DNA from: Auanema rhodensis
Lineage: Eukaryota > Nematoda > Chromadorea > Rhabditida > Rhabditidae
Assembly (NCBI GenBank): GCA_964057225.1
Contig: OZ059900.1
Coordinates: forward strand, 24,691,638-24,755,637
DNA: 64,000 bases
Direction of reading: 5' to 3'
The notes under the pieces are model-generated. The model was not told the origin of the DNA. It worked only from the letters and a program-made list of their open reading frames with translations, and did not search any database. Positions 12,313-24,624 of this stretch are shown piece by piece. Position 1 is the first letter of the stretch; every line of letters starts with the position of its first letter. The position numbers were made by a program, and so were the translations under genes.

Positions 12313-15300
12313 ATATGCTAATTTCCTTAATTTTCTAACCCTTGTTTTTTTGTCGTGAAAGTGGAACTAGACGTTGTACGAACAATTTTGAGCTAGGTTT
12401 CATTGACATTGCATGAGTTTGAACACATGAAATCGTAAGTCAAAACCTTGTTTACAGCGAAATTTCCAAAAACTGGTTTTCCAGCATAATAAAATATTTC
12501 TCATGGGAAATACTGTGTTTTTGTATTTTTCTAGTGTTCAGCATGTAAAATGCTTCCTTTTAGTATGTAACACGCTGAAATTCGTTGCATTTGACGACTC
12601 ATATGAACAAAAATCGATTTAATCAATATTAGCCATAAGGGGCGTGCCCTCAGAATATGCTAATTTCCTTAATTTTCTAACCCCTGTTTTTTTGTCGTGA
12701 AAGTGGAACTAGACGTTGTACGAACAATTTTGAGCTATGTTTCATTGACATTGCATGAGTTTGAACACATGAAATCGTAAGTCAAAACCTTGTTTACAGC
12801 GAAATTTCCAAAAACTGGTTTTCCAGCATAATAAAATATTTCTCATGGGAAATACTGTGTTTTTGTATTTTTCTAGTGTTCAGCATGTAAAATGCTTCAT
12901 TTTAGTATGTAACTCGCTGAAATTCGTTGCATTTGACGACTCATATGAACAAAAATCGATTTAATCAATATTAGCCATAAGGGGCGTGCCCTCAGAATAT
13001 GCTAATTTCCTTAATTTTCTAACCCTTGTTTTTTTGTCGTGAAAGTGGAACTAGACGTTGTACGAACAATTTTGAGCTAGGTTTCATTGACATTGCATGA
13101 GTTTGAACACATGAAATCGTAAGTCAAAACCTTGTTTACAGCGAAATTTCCAAAAACTGGTTTTCCAGCATAATAAAATATTTCTCATGGGAAATACTGT
13201 GTTTTTGTATTTTTCTAGTGTTCAGCATGTAAAATGCTTCATTTTAGTATGTAACACGCTGAAATTCGTTGCATTTGACGACTCATATGAACAAAAATCG
13301 ATTTAATCAATATTAGCCATAAGGGGCGTGCCCTCAGAATATGCTAATTTCCTTAATTTTCTAACCCCTGTTTTTTTGTCGTGAAAGTGGAACTAGACGT
13401 TGTACGAACAATTTTGAGCTATGTTTCATTGACATTGCATGAGTTTGAACACATGAAATCGTAAGTCAAAACCTTGTTTACAGCGAAATTTCCAAAAACT
13501 GGTTTTCCAGCATAATAAAATATTTCTCATGGGAAATACTGTGTTTTTGTATTTTTCTAGTGTTCAGCATGTAAAATGCTTCATTTTAGTATGTAACTCG
13601 CTGAAATTCGTTGCATTTGACGACTCATATGAACAAAAATCGATTTAATCAATATTAGCCATAAGGGGCGTGCCCTCAGAATATGCTAATTTCCTTAATT
13701 TTCTAACCCTTGTTTTTTTGTCGTGAAAGTGGAACTAGACGTTGTACGAACAATTTTGAGCTAGGTTTCATTGACATTGCATGAGTTTGAACACATGAAA
13801 TCGTAAGTCAAAACCTTGTTTACAGCGAAATTTCCAAAAACTGGTTTTCCAGCATAATAAAATATTTCTCATGGGAAATACTGTGTTTTTGTATTTTTCT
13901 AGTGTTCAGCATGTAAAATGCTTCCTTTTAGTATGTAACACGCTGAAATTCGTTGCATTTGACGACTCATATGAACAAAAATCGATTTAATCAATATTAG
14001 CCATAAGGGGCGTGCCCTCAGAATATGCTAATTTCCTTAATTTTCTAACCCCTGTTTTTTTGTCGTGAAAGTGGAACTAGACGTTGTACGAACAATTTTG
14101 AGCTATGTTTCATTGACATTGCATGAGTTTGAACACATGAAATCGTAAGTCAAAACCTTGTTTACAGCGAAATTTCCAAAAACTGGTTTTCCAGCATAAT
14201 AAAATATTTCTCATGGGAAATACTGTGTTTTTGTATTTTTCTAGTGTTCAGCATGTAAAATGCTTCATTTTAGTATGTAACTCGCTGAAATTCGTTGCAT
14301 TTGACGACTCATATGAACAAAAATCGATTTAATCAATATTAGCCATAAGGGGCGTGCCCTCAGAATATGCTAATTTCCTTAATTTTCTAACCCTTGTTTT
14401 TTTGTCGTGAAAGTGGAACTAGACGTTGTACGAACAATTTTGAGCTAGGTTTCATTGACATTGCATGAGTTTGAACACATGAAATCGTAAGTCAAAACCT
14501 TGTTTACAGCGAAATTTCCAAAAACTGGTTTTCCAGCATAATAAAATATTTCTCATGGGAAATACTGTGTTTTTGTATTTTTCTAGTGTTCAGCATGTAA
14601 AATGCTTCATTTTAGTATGTAACACGCTGAAATTCGTTGCATTTGACGACTCATATGAACAAAAATCGATTTAATCAATATTAGCCATAAGGGGCGTGCC
14701 CTCAGAATATGCTAATTTCCTTAATTTTCTAACCCCTGTTTTTTTGTCGTGAAAGTGGAACTAGACGTTGTACGAACAATTTTGAGCTATGTTTCATTGA
14801 CATTGCATGAGTTTGAACACATGAAATCGTAAGTCAAAACCTTGTTTACAGCGAAATTTCCAAAAACTGGTTTTCCAGCATAATAAAATATTTCTCATGG
14901 GAAATACTGTGTTTTTGTATTTTTCTAGTGTTCAGCATGTAAAATGCTTCATTTTAGTATGTAACTCGCTGAAATTCGTTGCATTTGACGACTCATATGA
15001 ACAAAAATCGATTTAATCAATATTAGCCATAAGGGGCGTGCCGTCAGAATATGCTAATTTCCTTAATTTTCTAACCCTTGTTTTTTTGTCGTGAAAGTGG
15101 AACTAGACGTTGTACGAACAATTTTGAGCTAGGTTTCATTGACATTGCATGAGTTTGAACACATGAAATCGTAAGTCAAAACCTTGTTTACAGCGAAATT
15201 TCCAAAAACTGGTTTTCCAGCATAATAAAATATTTCTCATGGGAAATACTGTGTTTTTGTATTTTTCTAGTGTTCAGCATGTAAAATGCTTCCTTTTAGT

Positions 15301-15390
15301 ATGTAACACGCTGAAATTCGTTGCATTTGACGACTCATATGAACAAAAATCGATTTAATCAATATTAGCCATAAGGGGCGTGCCCTCAGA
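12313..15390 (+). repeat. Slots 36-44: nested 4-monomer repeat (1,368 bp period)
   Basis: The order is 30T+245C, 84T+260T, 30T, 84T+260T, then the same four types again (the last also 337G), then 30T+245C. This is two full cycles of a 4-monomer repeat plus the start of a third, nested inside the 54-mer. In the second HOR recurrence slots 36-40 of this block are replaced by foreign slots (41385-43096), so only slots 41-44 remain there. Confidence 0.8.
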
Positions 15391-16256
15391 ATATGCTAAT
15401 TTCCTTAGTTTTCTAACCCCTGTTTTTTTGTCGTGAAAGTGGAACTAGACGTTGTACGAACAATTTTGAGCTAGGTTTCATTGACATTGCATGAGTTTGA
15501 ACACATGAAATCGTAAGTCAAAACCTTGTTTACAGCGAAATTTCCAAAAACTGGTTTTCCAGCATAATAAAATATTTCTCATGGGAAATACTGTGTTTTT
15601 GTATTTTTCTAGTGTTCAGCATGTAAAATGTTTCATTTTAGTATGTAACACGCTGAAATTCGTTGCATTTGACGACTCATATGAACAAAAATCGATTTAA
15701 TCAATATTAGCCATAAGGGGCGTGCCCTCAGAATATGCTAATTTCCTTAATTTTCTAACCCCTGTTTTTTTGTCGTGAAAGTGGAACTAGACGTTGTACG
15801 AACAATTTTGAGCTATGTTTCATTGACATTGCATGAATTTGAACACATGAAATCGTAAGTCAAAACCTTGTTTACAGCGAAATTTCCAAAAACTGGTTTT
15901 CCAGCATAATAAAATATTTCTCATGGGAAATACTGTGTTTTTGTATTTTTCTAGTGTTCAGCATGTAAAATGCTTCATTTTAGTATGTAACACGCTGAAA
16001 TTCGTTGCATTTGACGACTCATATGAACAAAAATCGATTTAATCAATATTAGCCATAAGGGGCGTGCCCTCAGAATATGCTAATTTCCTTAATTTTCTAA
16101 CCCCTGTTTTTTTGTCGTGAAAGTGGAACTAGACGTTGTACGAACAATTTTGAGCTAGGTTTCATTGACATTGCATGAGTTTGAACACATGAAATCGTAA
16201 GTCAAAACCTTGTTTACAGCGAAATTTCCAAAAACTGGTTTTCCAGCATAATAAAA

Positions 16257-16274
16257 TATTTCTCATGAGAAATA
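16257..16274. other. Perfect 18 bp palindrome (194A monomer, slot 47)
   Basis: G to A at monomer position 194 (16268) turns the near-palindrome into TATTTCTCATGAGAAATA, which reads the same on both strands. Confidence 0.85.
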
Positions 16275-17100
16275 CTGTGTTTTTGTATTTTTCTAGTGTT
16301 CAGCATGTAAAATGCTTCATTTTAGTATGTAACACGCTGAAATTCGTTGCATTTGACGACTCATATGAACAAAAATCGATTTAATCAATATTAGCCATAA
16401 GGGGCGTGCCCTCAGAATATGCTAATTTCCTTAATTTTCTAACCCCTGTTTTTTTGTCGTGAAAGTGGAACTAGACGTTGTACGAACAATTTTGAGCTAG
16501 GTTTCATTGACATTGCATGAGTTTGAACACATGAAATCGTAAGTCAAAACCTTGTTTACAGCGAAATTTCCAAAAACTGGTTTTCCAGCATAATAAAATA
16601 TTTCTCATGGGAAATACTGTGTTTTTGTATTTTTCTAGTGTTCAGCATGTAAAATGCTTCATTTTAGTATGTAACACGCTGAAATTCGTTGCATTTGACG
16701 ACTCATATGAACAAAAATCGATTTAATCAATATTAGCCATAAGGGGCGTGCCCTCAGAATATGCTAATTTCCTTAATTTTCTAACCCTTGTTTTTTTGTC
16801 GTGAAAGTGGAACTAGACGTTGTACGAACAATTTTGAGCTAGGTTTCATTGACATTGCATGAGTTTGAACACATGAAATCGTAAGTCAAAACCTTGTTTA
16901 CAGCGAAATTTCCAAAAACTGGTTTTCCAGCATAATAAAATATTTCTCATGGGAAATACTGTGTTTTTGTATTTTTCTAGTGTTCAGCATGTAAAATGCT
17001 TCATTTTAGTATGTAACACGCTGAAATTCGTTGCATTTGACGACTCATATGAACAAAAATCGATTTAATCAATATTAGCCATAAGGGGCGTGCCCTCAGA

Positions 17101-19152
17101 ATATGCTAATTTCCTTAATTTTCTAACCCCTGTTTTTTTGTCGTGAAAGTGGAACTAGACGTTGTACGAACAATTTTGAGCTAGGTTTCATTGACATTGC
17201 ATGAGTTTGAACACATGAAATCGTAAGTCAAAACCTTGTTTACAGCGAAATTTCCAAAAACTGGTTTTCCAGCATAATAAAATATTTCTCATGGGAAATA
17301 CTGTGTTTTTGTATTTTTCTAGTGTTCAGCATGTAAAATGCTTCATTTTAGTATGTAACACGCTGAAAGTCGTTGCATTTGACGACTCATATGAACAAAA
17401 ATCGATTTAATCAATATTAGCCATAAGGGGCGTGCCCTCAGAATATGCTAATTTCCTTAGTTTTCTAACCCCTGTTTTTTTGTCGTGAAAGTGGAACTAG
17501 ACGTTGTACGAACAATTTTGAGCTAGGTTTCATTGACATTGCATGAGTTTGAACACATGAAATCGTAAGTCAAAACCTTGTTTACAGCGAAATTTCCAAA
17601 AACTGGTTTTCCAGCATAATAAAATATTTCTCATGGGAAATACTGTGTTTTTGTATTTTTCTAGTGTTCAGCATGTAAAATGCTTCATTTTAGTATGTAA
17701 CACGCTGAAATTCGTTGCATTTGACGAATCATATGAACAAAAATCGATTTAATCAATATTAGCCATAAGGGGCGTGCCCTCAGAATATGCTAATTTCCTT
17801 AATTTTCTAACCCCTGTTTTTTTGTCGTGAAAGTGGAACTAGACGTTGTACGAACAATTTTGAGCTAGGTTTCATTGACATTGCATGAGTTTGAACACAT
17901 GAAATCGTAAGTCAAAACCTTGTTTACAGCGAAATTTCCAAAAACTGGTTTTCCAGCATAATAAAATATTTCTCATGGGAAATACTGTGTTTTTGTATTT
18001 TTCTAGTGTTCAGCATGTAAAATGCTTCATTTTAGTATGTAACACGCTGAAAGTCGTTGCATTTGACGACTCATATGAACAAAAATCGATTTAATCAATA
18101 TTAGCCATAAGGGGCGTGCCCTCAGAATATGCTAATTTCCTTAGTTTTCTAACCCCTGTTTTTTTGTCGTGAAAGTGGAACTAGACGTTGTACGAACAAT
18201 TTTGAGCTAGGTTTCATTGACATTGCATGAGTTTGAACACATGAAATCGTAAGTCAAAACCTTGTTTACAGCGAAATTTCCAAAAACTGGTTTTCCAGCA
18301 TAATAAAATATTTCTCATGGGAAATACTGTGTTTTTGTATTTTTCTAGTGTTCAGCATGTAAAATGCTTCATTTTAGTATGTAACACGCTGAAATTCGTT
18401 GCATTTGACGAATCATATGAACAAAAATCGATTTAATCAATATTAGCCATAAGGGGCGTGCCCTCAGAATATGCTAATTTCCTTAATTTTCTAACCCCTG
18501 TTTTTTTGTCGTGAAAGTGGAACTAGACGTTGTACGAACAATTTTGAGCTAGGTTTCATTGACATTGCATGAGTTTGAACACATGAAATCGTAAGTCAAA
18601 ACCTTGTTTACAGCGAAATTTCCAAAAACTGGTTTTCCAGCATAATAAAATATTTCTCATGGGAAATACTGTGTTTTTGTATTTTTCTAGTGTTCAGCAT
18701 GTAAAATGCTTCATTTTAGTATGTAACACGCTGAAAGTCGTTGCATTTGACGACTCATATGAACAAAAATCGATTTAATCAATATTAGCCATAAGGGGCG
18801 TGCCCTCAGAATATGCTAATTTCCTTAGTTTTCTAACCCCTGTTTTTTTGTCGTGAAAGTGGAACTAGACGTTGTACGAACAATTTTGAGCTAGGTTTCA
18901 TTGACATTGCATGAGTTTGAACACATGAAATCGTAAGTCAAAACCTTGTTTACAGCGAAATTTCCAAAAACTGGCTTTCCAGCATAATAAAATATTTCTC
19001 ATGGGAAATACTGTGTTTTTGTATTTTTCTAGTGTTCAGCATGTAAAATGCTTCATTTTAGTATGTAACACGCTGAAATTCGTTGCATTTGACGAATCAT
19101 ATGAACAAAAATCGATTTAATCAATATTAGCCATAAGGGGCGTGCCCTCAGA
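17101..19152 (+). repeat. Slots 50-54 and 1: nested dimer repeat (684 bp period)
   Basis: Six monomers alternate strictly between 269G and 18G+286A: 269G, 18G+286A, 269G, 18G+286A, 269G, 18G+286A+165C. This is three cycles of a dimer. The same block recurs at 22231-24282, 46175-48226 and 51305-53356; the first monomer of the last copy is a hybrid that also carries 18G. Confidence 0.85.
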
Positions 19153-19494
19153 ATATGCTAATTTCCTTAATTTTCTAACCCCTGTTTTTTTGTCGTGAAA
19201 GTGGAACTAGACGTTGTACGAACAATTTTGAGCTAGGTTTCATTGACATTGCATGAGTTTGAACACATGACATCGTAAGTCAAAACCTTGTTTACAGCGA
19301 AATTACCAAAAACTGGTTTTCCAGCATAATAAAATATTTCTCATGGGAAATACTGTGTTTTTGTATTTTTCTAGTGTTCAGCATGTAAAATGCTTCATTT
19401 TAGTATGTAACTCGCTGAAATTCGTTGCATTTGACGACTCATATGAACAAAAATCGATTTAATCAATATTAGCCATAAGGGGCGTGCCCTCAGA
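19153..19494 (+). repeat. Hybrid monomer, slot 2 left part / slot 41 right part
   Basis: The left part carries 119C and 153A (last slot 2 marker at 19305); the right part carries 260T (19412), a mark never seen with 119C+153A elsewhere but present in slot 41. The next monomer is slot 42. The four other slot 2 copies (685, 24283, 48227, 53357) have 260A. The breakpoint of the exchange that made the 15-monomer duplication therefore lies between 19305 and 19412. Confidence 0.85.
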
Positions 19495-22400
19495 ATATGC
19501 TAATTTCCTTAATTTTCTAACCCTTGTTTTTTTGTCGTGAAAGTGGAACTAGACGTTGTACGAACAATTTTGAGCTAGGTTTCATTGACATTGCATGAGT
19601 TTGAACACATGAAATCGTAAGTCAAAACCTTGTTTACAGCGAAATTTCCAAAAACTGGTTTTCCAGCATAATAAAATATTTCTCATGGGAAATACTGTGT
19701 TTTTGTATTTTTCTAGTGTTCAGCATGTAAAATGCTTCATTTTAGTATGTAACACGCTGAAATTCGTTGCATTTGACGACTCATATGAACAAAAATCGAT
19801 TTAATCAATATTAGCCATAAGGGGCGTGCCCTCAGAATATGCTAATTTCCTTAATTTTCTAACCCCTGTTTTTTTGTCGTGAAAGTGGAACTAGACGTTG
19901 TACGAACAATTTTGAGCTATGTTTCATTGACATTGCATGAGTTTGAACACATGAAATCGTAAGTCAAAACCTTGTTTACAGCGAAATTTCCAAAAACTGG
20001 TTTTCCAGCATAATAAAATATTTCTCATGGGAAATACTGTGTTTTTGTATTTTTCTAGTGTTCAGCATGTAAAATGCTTCATTTTAGTATGTAACTCGCT
20101 GAAATTCGTTGCATTTGACGACTCATATGAACAAAAATCGATTTAATCAATATTAGCCATAAGGGGCGTGCCGTCAGAATATGCTAATTTCCTTAATTTT
20201 CTAACCCTTGTTTTTTTGTCGTGAAAGTGGAACTAGACGTTGTACGAACAATTTTGAGCTAGGTTTCATTGACATTGCATGAGTTTGAACACATGAAATC
20301 GTAAGTCAAAACCTTGTTTACAGCGAAATTTCCAAAAACTGGTTTTCCAGCATAATAAAATATTTCTCATGGGAAATACTGTGTTTTTGTATTTTTCTAG
20401 TGTTCAGCATGTAAAATGCTTCCTTTTAGTATGTAACACGCTGAAATTCGTTGCATTTGACGACTCATATGAACAAAAATCGATTTAATCAATATTAGCC
20501 ATAAGGGGCGTGCCCTCAGAATATGCTAATTTCCTTAGTTTTCTAACCCCTGTTTTTTTGTCGTGAAAGTGGAACTAGACGTTGTACGAACAATTTTGAG
20601 CTAGGTTTCATTGACATTGCATGAGTTTGAACACATGAAATCGTAAGTCAAAACCTTGTTTACAGCGAAATTTCCAAAAACTGGTTTTCCAGCATAATAA
20701 AATATTTCTCATGGGAAATACTGTGTTTTTGTATTTTTCTAGTGTTCAGCATGTAAAATGTTTCATTTTAGTATGTAACACGCTGAAATTCGTTGCATTT
20801 GACGACTCATATGAACAAAAATCGATTTAATCAATATTAGCCATAAGGGGCGTGCCCTCAGAATATGCTAATTTCCTTAATTTTCTAACCCCTGTTTTTT
20901 TGTCGTGAAAGTGGAACTAGACGTTGTACGAACAATTTTGAGCTATGTTTCATTGACATTGCATGAATTTGAACACATGAAATCGTAAGTCAAAACCTTG
21001 TTTACAGCGAAATTTCCAAAAACTGGTTTTCCAGCATAATAAAATATTTCTCATGGGAAATACTGTGTTTTTGTATTTTTCTAGTGTTCAGCATGTAAAA
21101 TGCTTCATTTTAGTATGTAACACGCTGAAATTCGTTGCATTTGACGACTCATATGAACAAAAATCGATTTAATCAATATTAGCCATAAGGGGCGTGCCCT
21201 CAGAATATGCTAATTTCCTTAATTTTCTAACCCCTGTTTTTTTGTCGTGAAAGTGGAACTAGACGTTGTACGAACAATTTTGAGCTAGGTTTCATTGACA
21301 TTGCATCAGTTTGAACACATGAAATCGTAAGTCAAAACCTTGTTTACAGCGAAATTTCCAAAAACTGGTTTTCCAGCATAATAAAATATTTCTCATGAGA
21401 AATACTGTGTTTTTGTATTTTTCTAGTGTTCAGCATGTAAAATGCTTCATTTTAGTATGTAACACGCTGAAATTCGTTGCATTTGACGACTCATATGAAC
21501 AAAAATCGATTTAATCAATATTAGCCATAAGGGGCGTGCCCTCAGAATATGCTAATTTCCTTAATTTTCTAACCCCTGTTTTTTTGTCGTGAAAGTGGAA
21601 CTAGACGTTGTACGAACAATTTTGAGCTAGGTTTCATTGACATTGCATGAGTTTGAACACATGAAATCGTAAGTCAAAACCTTGTTTACAGCGAAATTTC
21701 CAAAAACTGGTTTTCCAGCATAATAAAATATTTCTCATGGGAAATACTGTGTTTTTGTATTTTTCTAGTGTTCAGCATGTAAAATGCTTCATTTTAGTAT
21801 GTAACACGCTGAAATTCGTTGCATTTGACGACTCATATGAACAAAAATCGATTTAATCAATATTAGCCATAAGGGGCGTGCCCTCAGAATATGCTAATTT
21901 CCTTAATTTTCTAACCCTTGTTTTTTTGTCGTGAAAGTGGAACTAGACGTTGTACGAACAATTTTGAGCTAGGTTTCATTGACATTGCATGAGTTTGAAC
22001 ACATGAAATCGTAAGTCAAAACCTTGTTTACAGCGAAATTTCCAAAAACTGGTTTTCCAGCATAATAAAATATTTCTCATGGGAAATACTGTGTTTTTGT
22101 ATTTTTCTAGTGTTCAGCATGTAAAATGCTTCATTTTAGTATGTAACACGCTGAAATTCGTTGCATTTGACGACTCATATGAACAAAAATCGATTTAATC
22201 AATATTAGCCATAAGGGGCGTGCCCTCAGAATATGCTAATTTCCTTAATTTTCTAACCCCTGTTTTTTTGTCGTGAAAGTGGAACTAGACGTTGTACGAA
22301 CAATTTTGAGCTAGGTTTCATTGACATTGCATGAGTTTGAACACATGAAATCGTAAGTCAAAACCTTGTTTACAGCGAAATTTCCAAAAACTGGTTTTCC

Positions 22401-24624
22401 AGCATAATAAAATATTTCTCATGGGAAATACTGTGTTTTTGTATTTTTCTAGTGTTCAGCATGTAAAATGCTTCATTTTAGTATGTAACACGCTGAAAGT
22501 CGTTGCATTTGACGACTCATATGAACAAAAATCGATTTAATCAATATTAGCCATAAGGGGCGTGCCCTCAGAATATGCTAATTTCCTTAGTTTTCTAACC
22601 CCTGTTTTTTTGTCGTGAAAGTGGAACTAGACGTTGTACGAACAATTTTGAGCTAGGTTTCATTGACATTGCATGAGTTTGAACACATGAAATCGTAAGT
22701 CAAAACCTTGTTTACAGCGAAATTTCCAAAAACTGGTTTTCCAGCATAATAAAATATTTCTCATGGGAAATACTGTGTTTTTGTATTTTTCTAGTGTTCA
22801 GCATGTAAAATGCTTCATTTTAGTATGTAACACGCTGAAATTCGTTGCATTTGACGAATCATATGAACAAAAATCGATTTAATCAATATTAGCCATAAGG
22901 GGCGTGCCCTCAGAATATGCTAATTTCCTTAATTTTCTAACCCCTGTTTTTTTGTCGTGAAAGTGGAACTAGACGTTGTACGAACAATTTTGAGCTAGGT
23001 TTCATTGACATTGCATGAGTTTGAACACATGAAATCGTAAGTCAAAACCTTGTTTACAGCGAAATTTCCAAAAACTGGTTTTCCAGCATAATAAAATATT
23101 TCTCATGGGAAATACTGTGTTTTTGTATTTTTCTAGTGTTCAGCATGTAAAATGCTTCATTTTAGTATGTAACACGCTGAAAGTCGTTGCATTTGACGAC
23201 TCATATGAACAAAAATCGATTTAATCAATATTAGCCATAAGGGGCGTGCCCTCAGAATATGCTAATTTCCTTAGTTTTCTAACCCCTGTTTTTTTGTCGT
23301 GAAAGTGGAACTAGACGTTGTACGAACAATTTTGAGCTAGGTTTCATTGACATTGCATGAGTTTGAACACATGAAATCGTAAGTCAAAACCTTGTTTACA
23401 GCGAAATTTCCAAAAACTGGTTTTCCAGCATAATAAAATATTTCTCATGGGAAATACTGTGTTTTTGTATTTTTCTAGTGTTCAGCATGTAAAATGCTTC
23501 ATTTTAGTATGTAACACGCTGAAATTCGTTGCATTTGACGAATCATATGAACAAAAATCGATTTAATCAATATTAGCCATAAGGGGCGTGCCCTCAGAAT
23601 ATGCTAATTTCCTTAATTTTCTAACCCCTGTTTTTTTGTCGTGAAAGTGGAACTAGACGTTGTACGAACAATTTTGAGCTAGGTTTCATTGACATTGCAT
23701 GAGTTTGAACACATGAAATCGTAAGTCAAAACCTTGTTTACAGCGAAATTTCCAAAAACTGGTTTTCCAGCATAATAAAATATTTCTCATGGGAAATACT
23801 GTGTTTTTGTATTTTTCTAGTGTTCAGCATGTAAAATGCTTCATTTTAGTATGTAACACGCTGAAAGTCGTTGCATTTGACGACTCATATGAACAAAAAT
23901 CGATTTAATCAATATTAGCCATAAGGGGCGTGCCCTCAGAATATGCTAATTTCCTTAGTTTTCTAACCCCTGTTTTTTTGTCGTGAAAGTGGAACTAGAC
24001 GTTGTACGAACAATTTTGAGCTAGGTTTCATTGACATTGCATGAGTTTGAACACATGAAATCGTAAGTCAAAACCTTGTTTACAGCGAAATTTCCAAAAA
24101 CTGGCTTTCCAGCATAATAAAATATTTCTCATGGGAAATACTGTGTTTTTGTATTTTTCTAGTGTTCAGCATGTAAAATGCTTCATTTTAGTATGTAACA
24201 CGCTGAAATTCGTTGCATTTGACGAATCATATGAACAAAAATCGATTTAATCAATATTAGCCATAAGGGGCGTGCCCTCAGAATATGCTAATTTCCTTAA
24301 TTTTCTAACCCCTGTTTTTTTGTCGTGAAAGTGGAACTAGACGTTGTACGAACAATTTTGAGCTAGGTTTCATTGACATTGCATGAGTTTGAACACATGA
24401 CATCGTAAGTCAAAACCTTGTTTACAGCGAAATTACCAAAAACTGGTTTTCCAGCATAATAAAATATTTCTCATGGGAAATACTGTGTTTTTGTATTTTT
24501 CTAGTGTTCAGCATGTAAAATGCTTCATTTTAGTATGTAACACGCTGAAATTCGTTGCATTTGACGACTCATATGAACAAAAATCGATTTAATCAATATT
24601 AGCCATAAGGGGCGTGCCCTCAGA
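19495..24624 (+). repeat. Second copy of the 15-monomer tandem duplication (slots 42-54, 1, 2)
   Basis: Same fifteen monomer types as 14365-19494, ending in an unmodified slot 2 (24283-24624, 119C+153A with 260A). I see one private difference inside it: 103C at 21307, in the slot 47 monomer. The array then continues normally into slot 3 (126G+286A) at 24625. Confidence 0.85.
21387..21404. other. Perfect 18 bp palindrome (194A, slot 47, second copy)
   Basis: Same site as 16257-16274, exactly 5,130 bp downstream, in the duplicated slot 47. Confidence 0.85.

Larger units (their letters stand above)
343..18810 (+). repeat. Complete 54-monomer higher-order repeat (slots 1-54), 18,468 bp
   Basis: Fifty-four monomers in the order listed in the summary, running from the triple-marked slot 1 (18G, 165C, 286A) at 343 to slot 54 at 18469-18810; the next monomer, at 18811, is again slot 1. 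This is the only copy in the window with every slot present once. The unit length is supported independently by the second recurrence: slot 1 at 23941 to slot 1 at 47885 is 70 monomers, and removing its 16-monomer duplication leaves 54. Rare single-slot markers that make the order readable are 119C+153A (slot 2), 289T+290G (9), 219A (11), 39C (12), 58A (14), 327A (15), 19A (19), 78T (24), 88C (27), 258C (29), 194T+213T (35), 337G (43), 241T (45), 105A (46) and 194A (47). A 54-mer is long for a HOR. Confidence 0.85.
14365..19494 (+). repeat. First copy of a 15-monomer tandem duplication (slots 42-54, 1, 2/41)
   Basis: Fifteen monomers, 5,130 bp, directly followed by a second copy of the same fifteen types at 19495-24624. 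The last monomer of this copy is the hybrid at 19153-19494. Markers 337G (15043 and 20173), 241T (15631 and 20761), 105A (15837 and 20967) and 194A (16268 and 21398) are each exactly 5,130 bp apart, so no indel accompanied the event. Confidence 0.85.
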
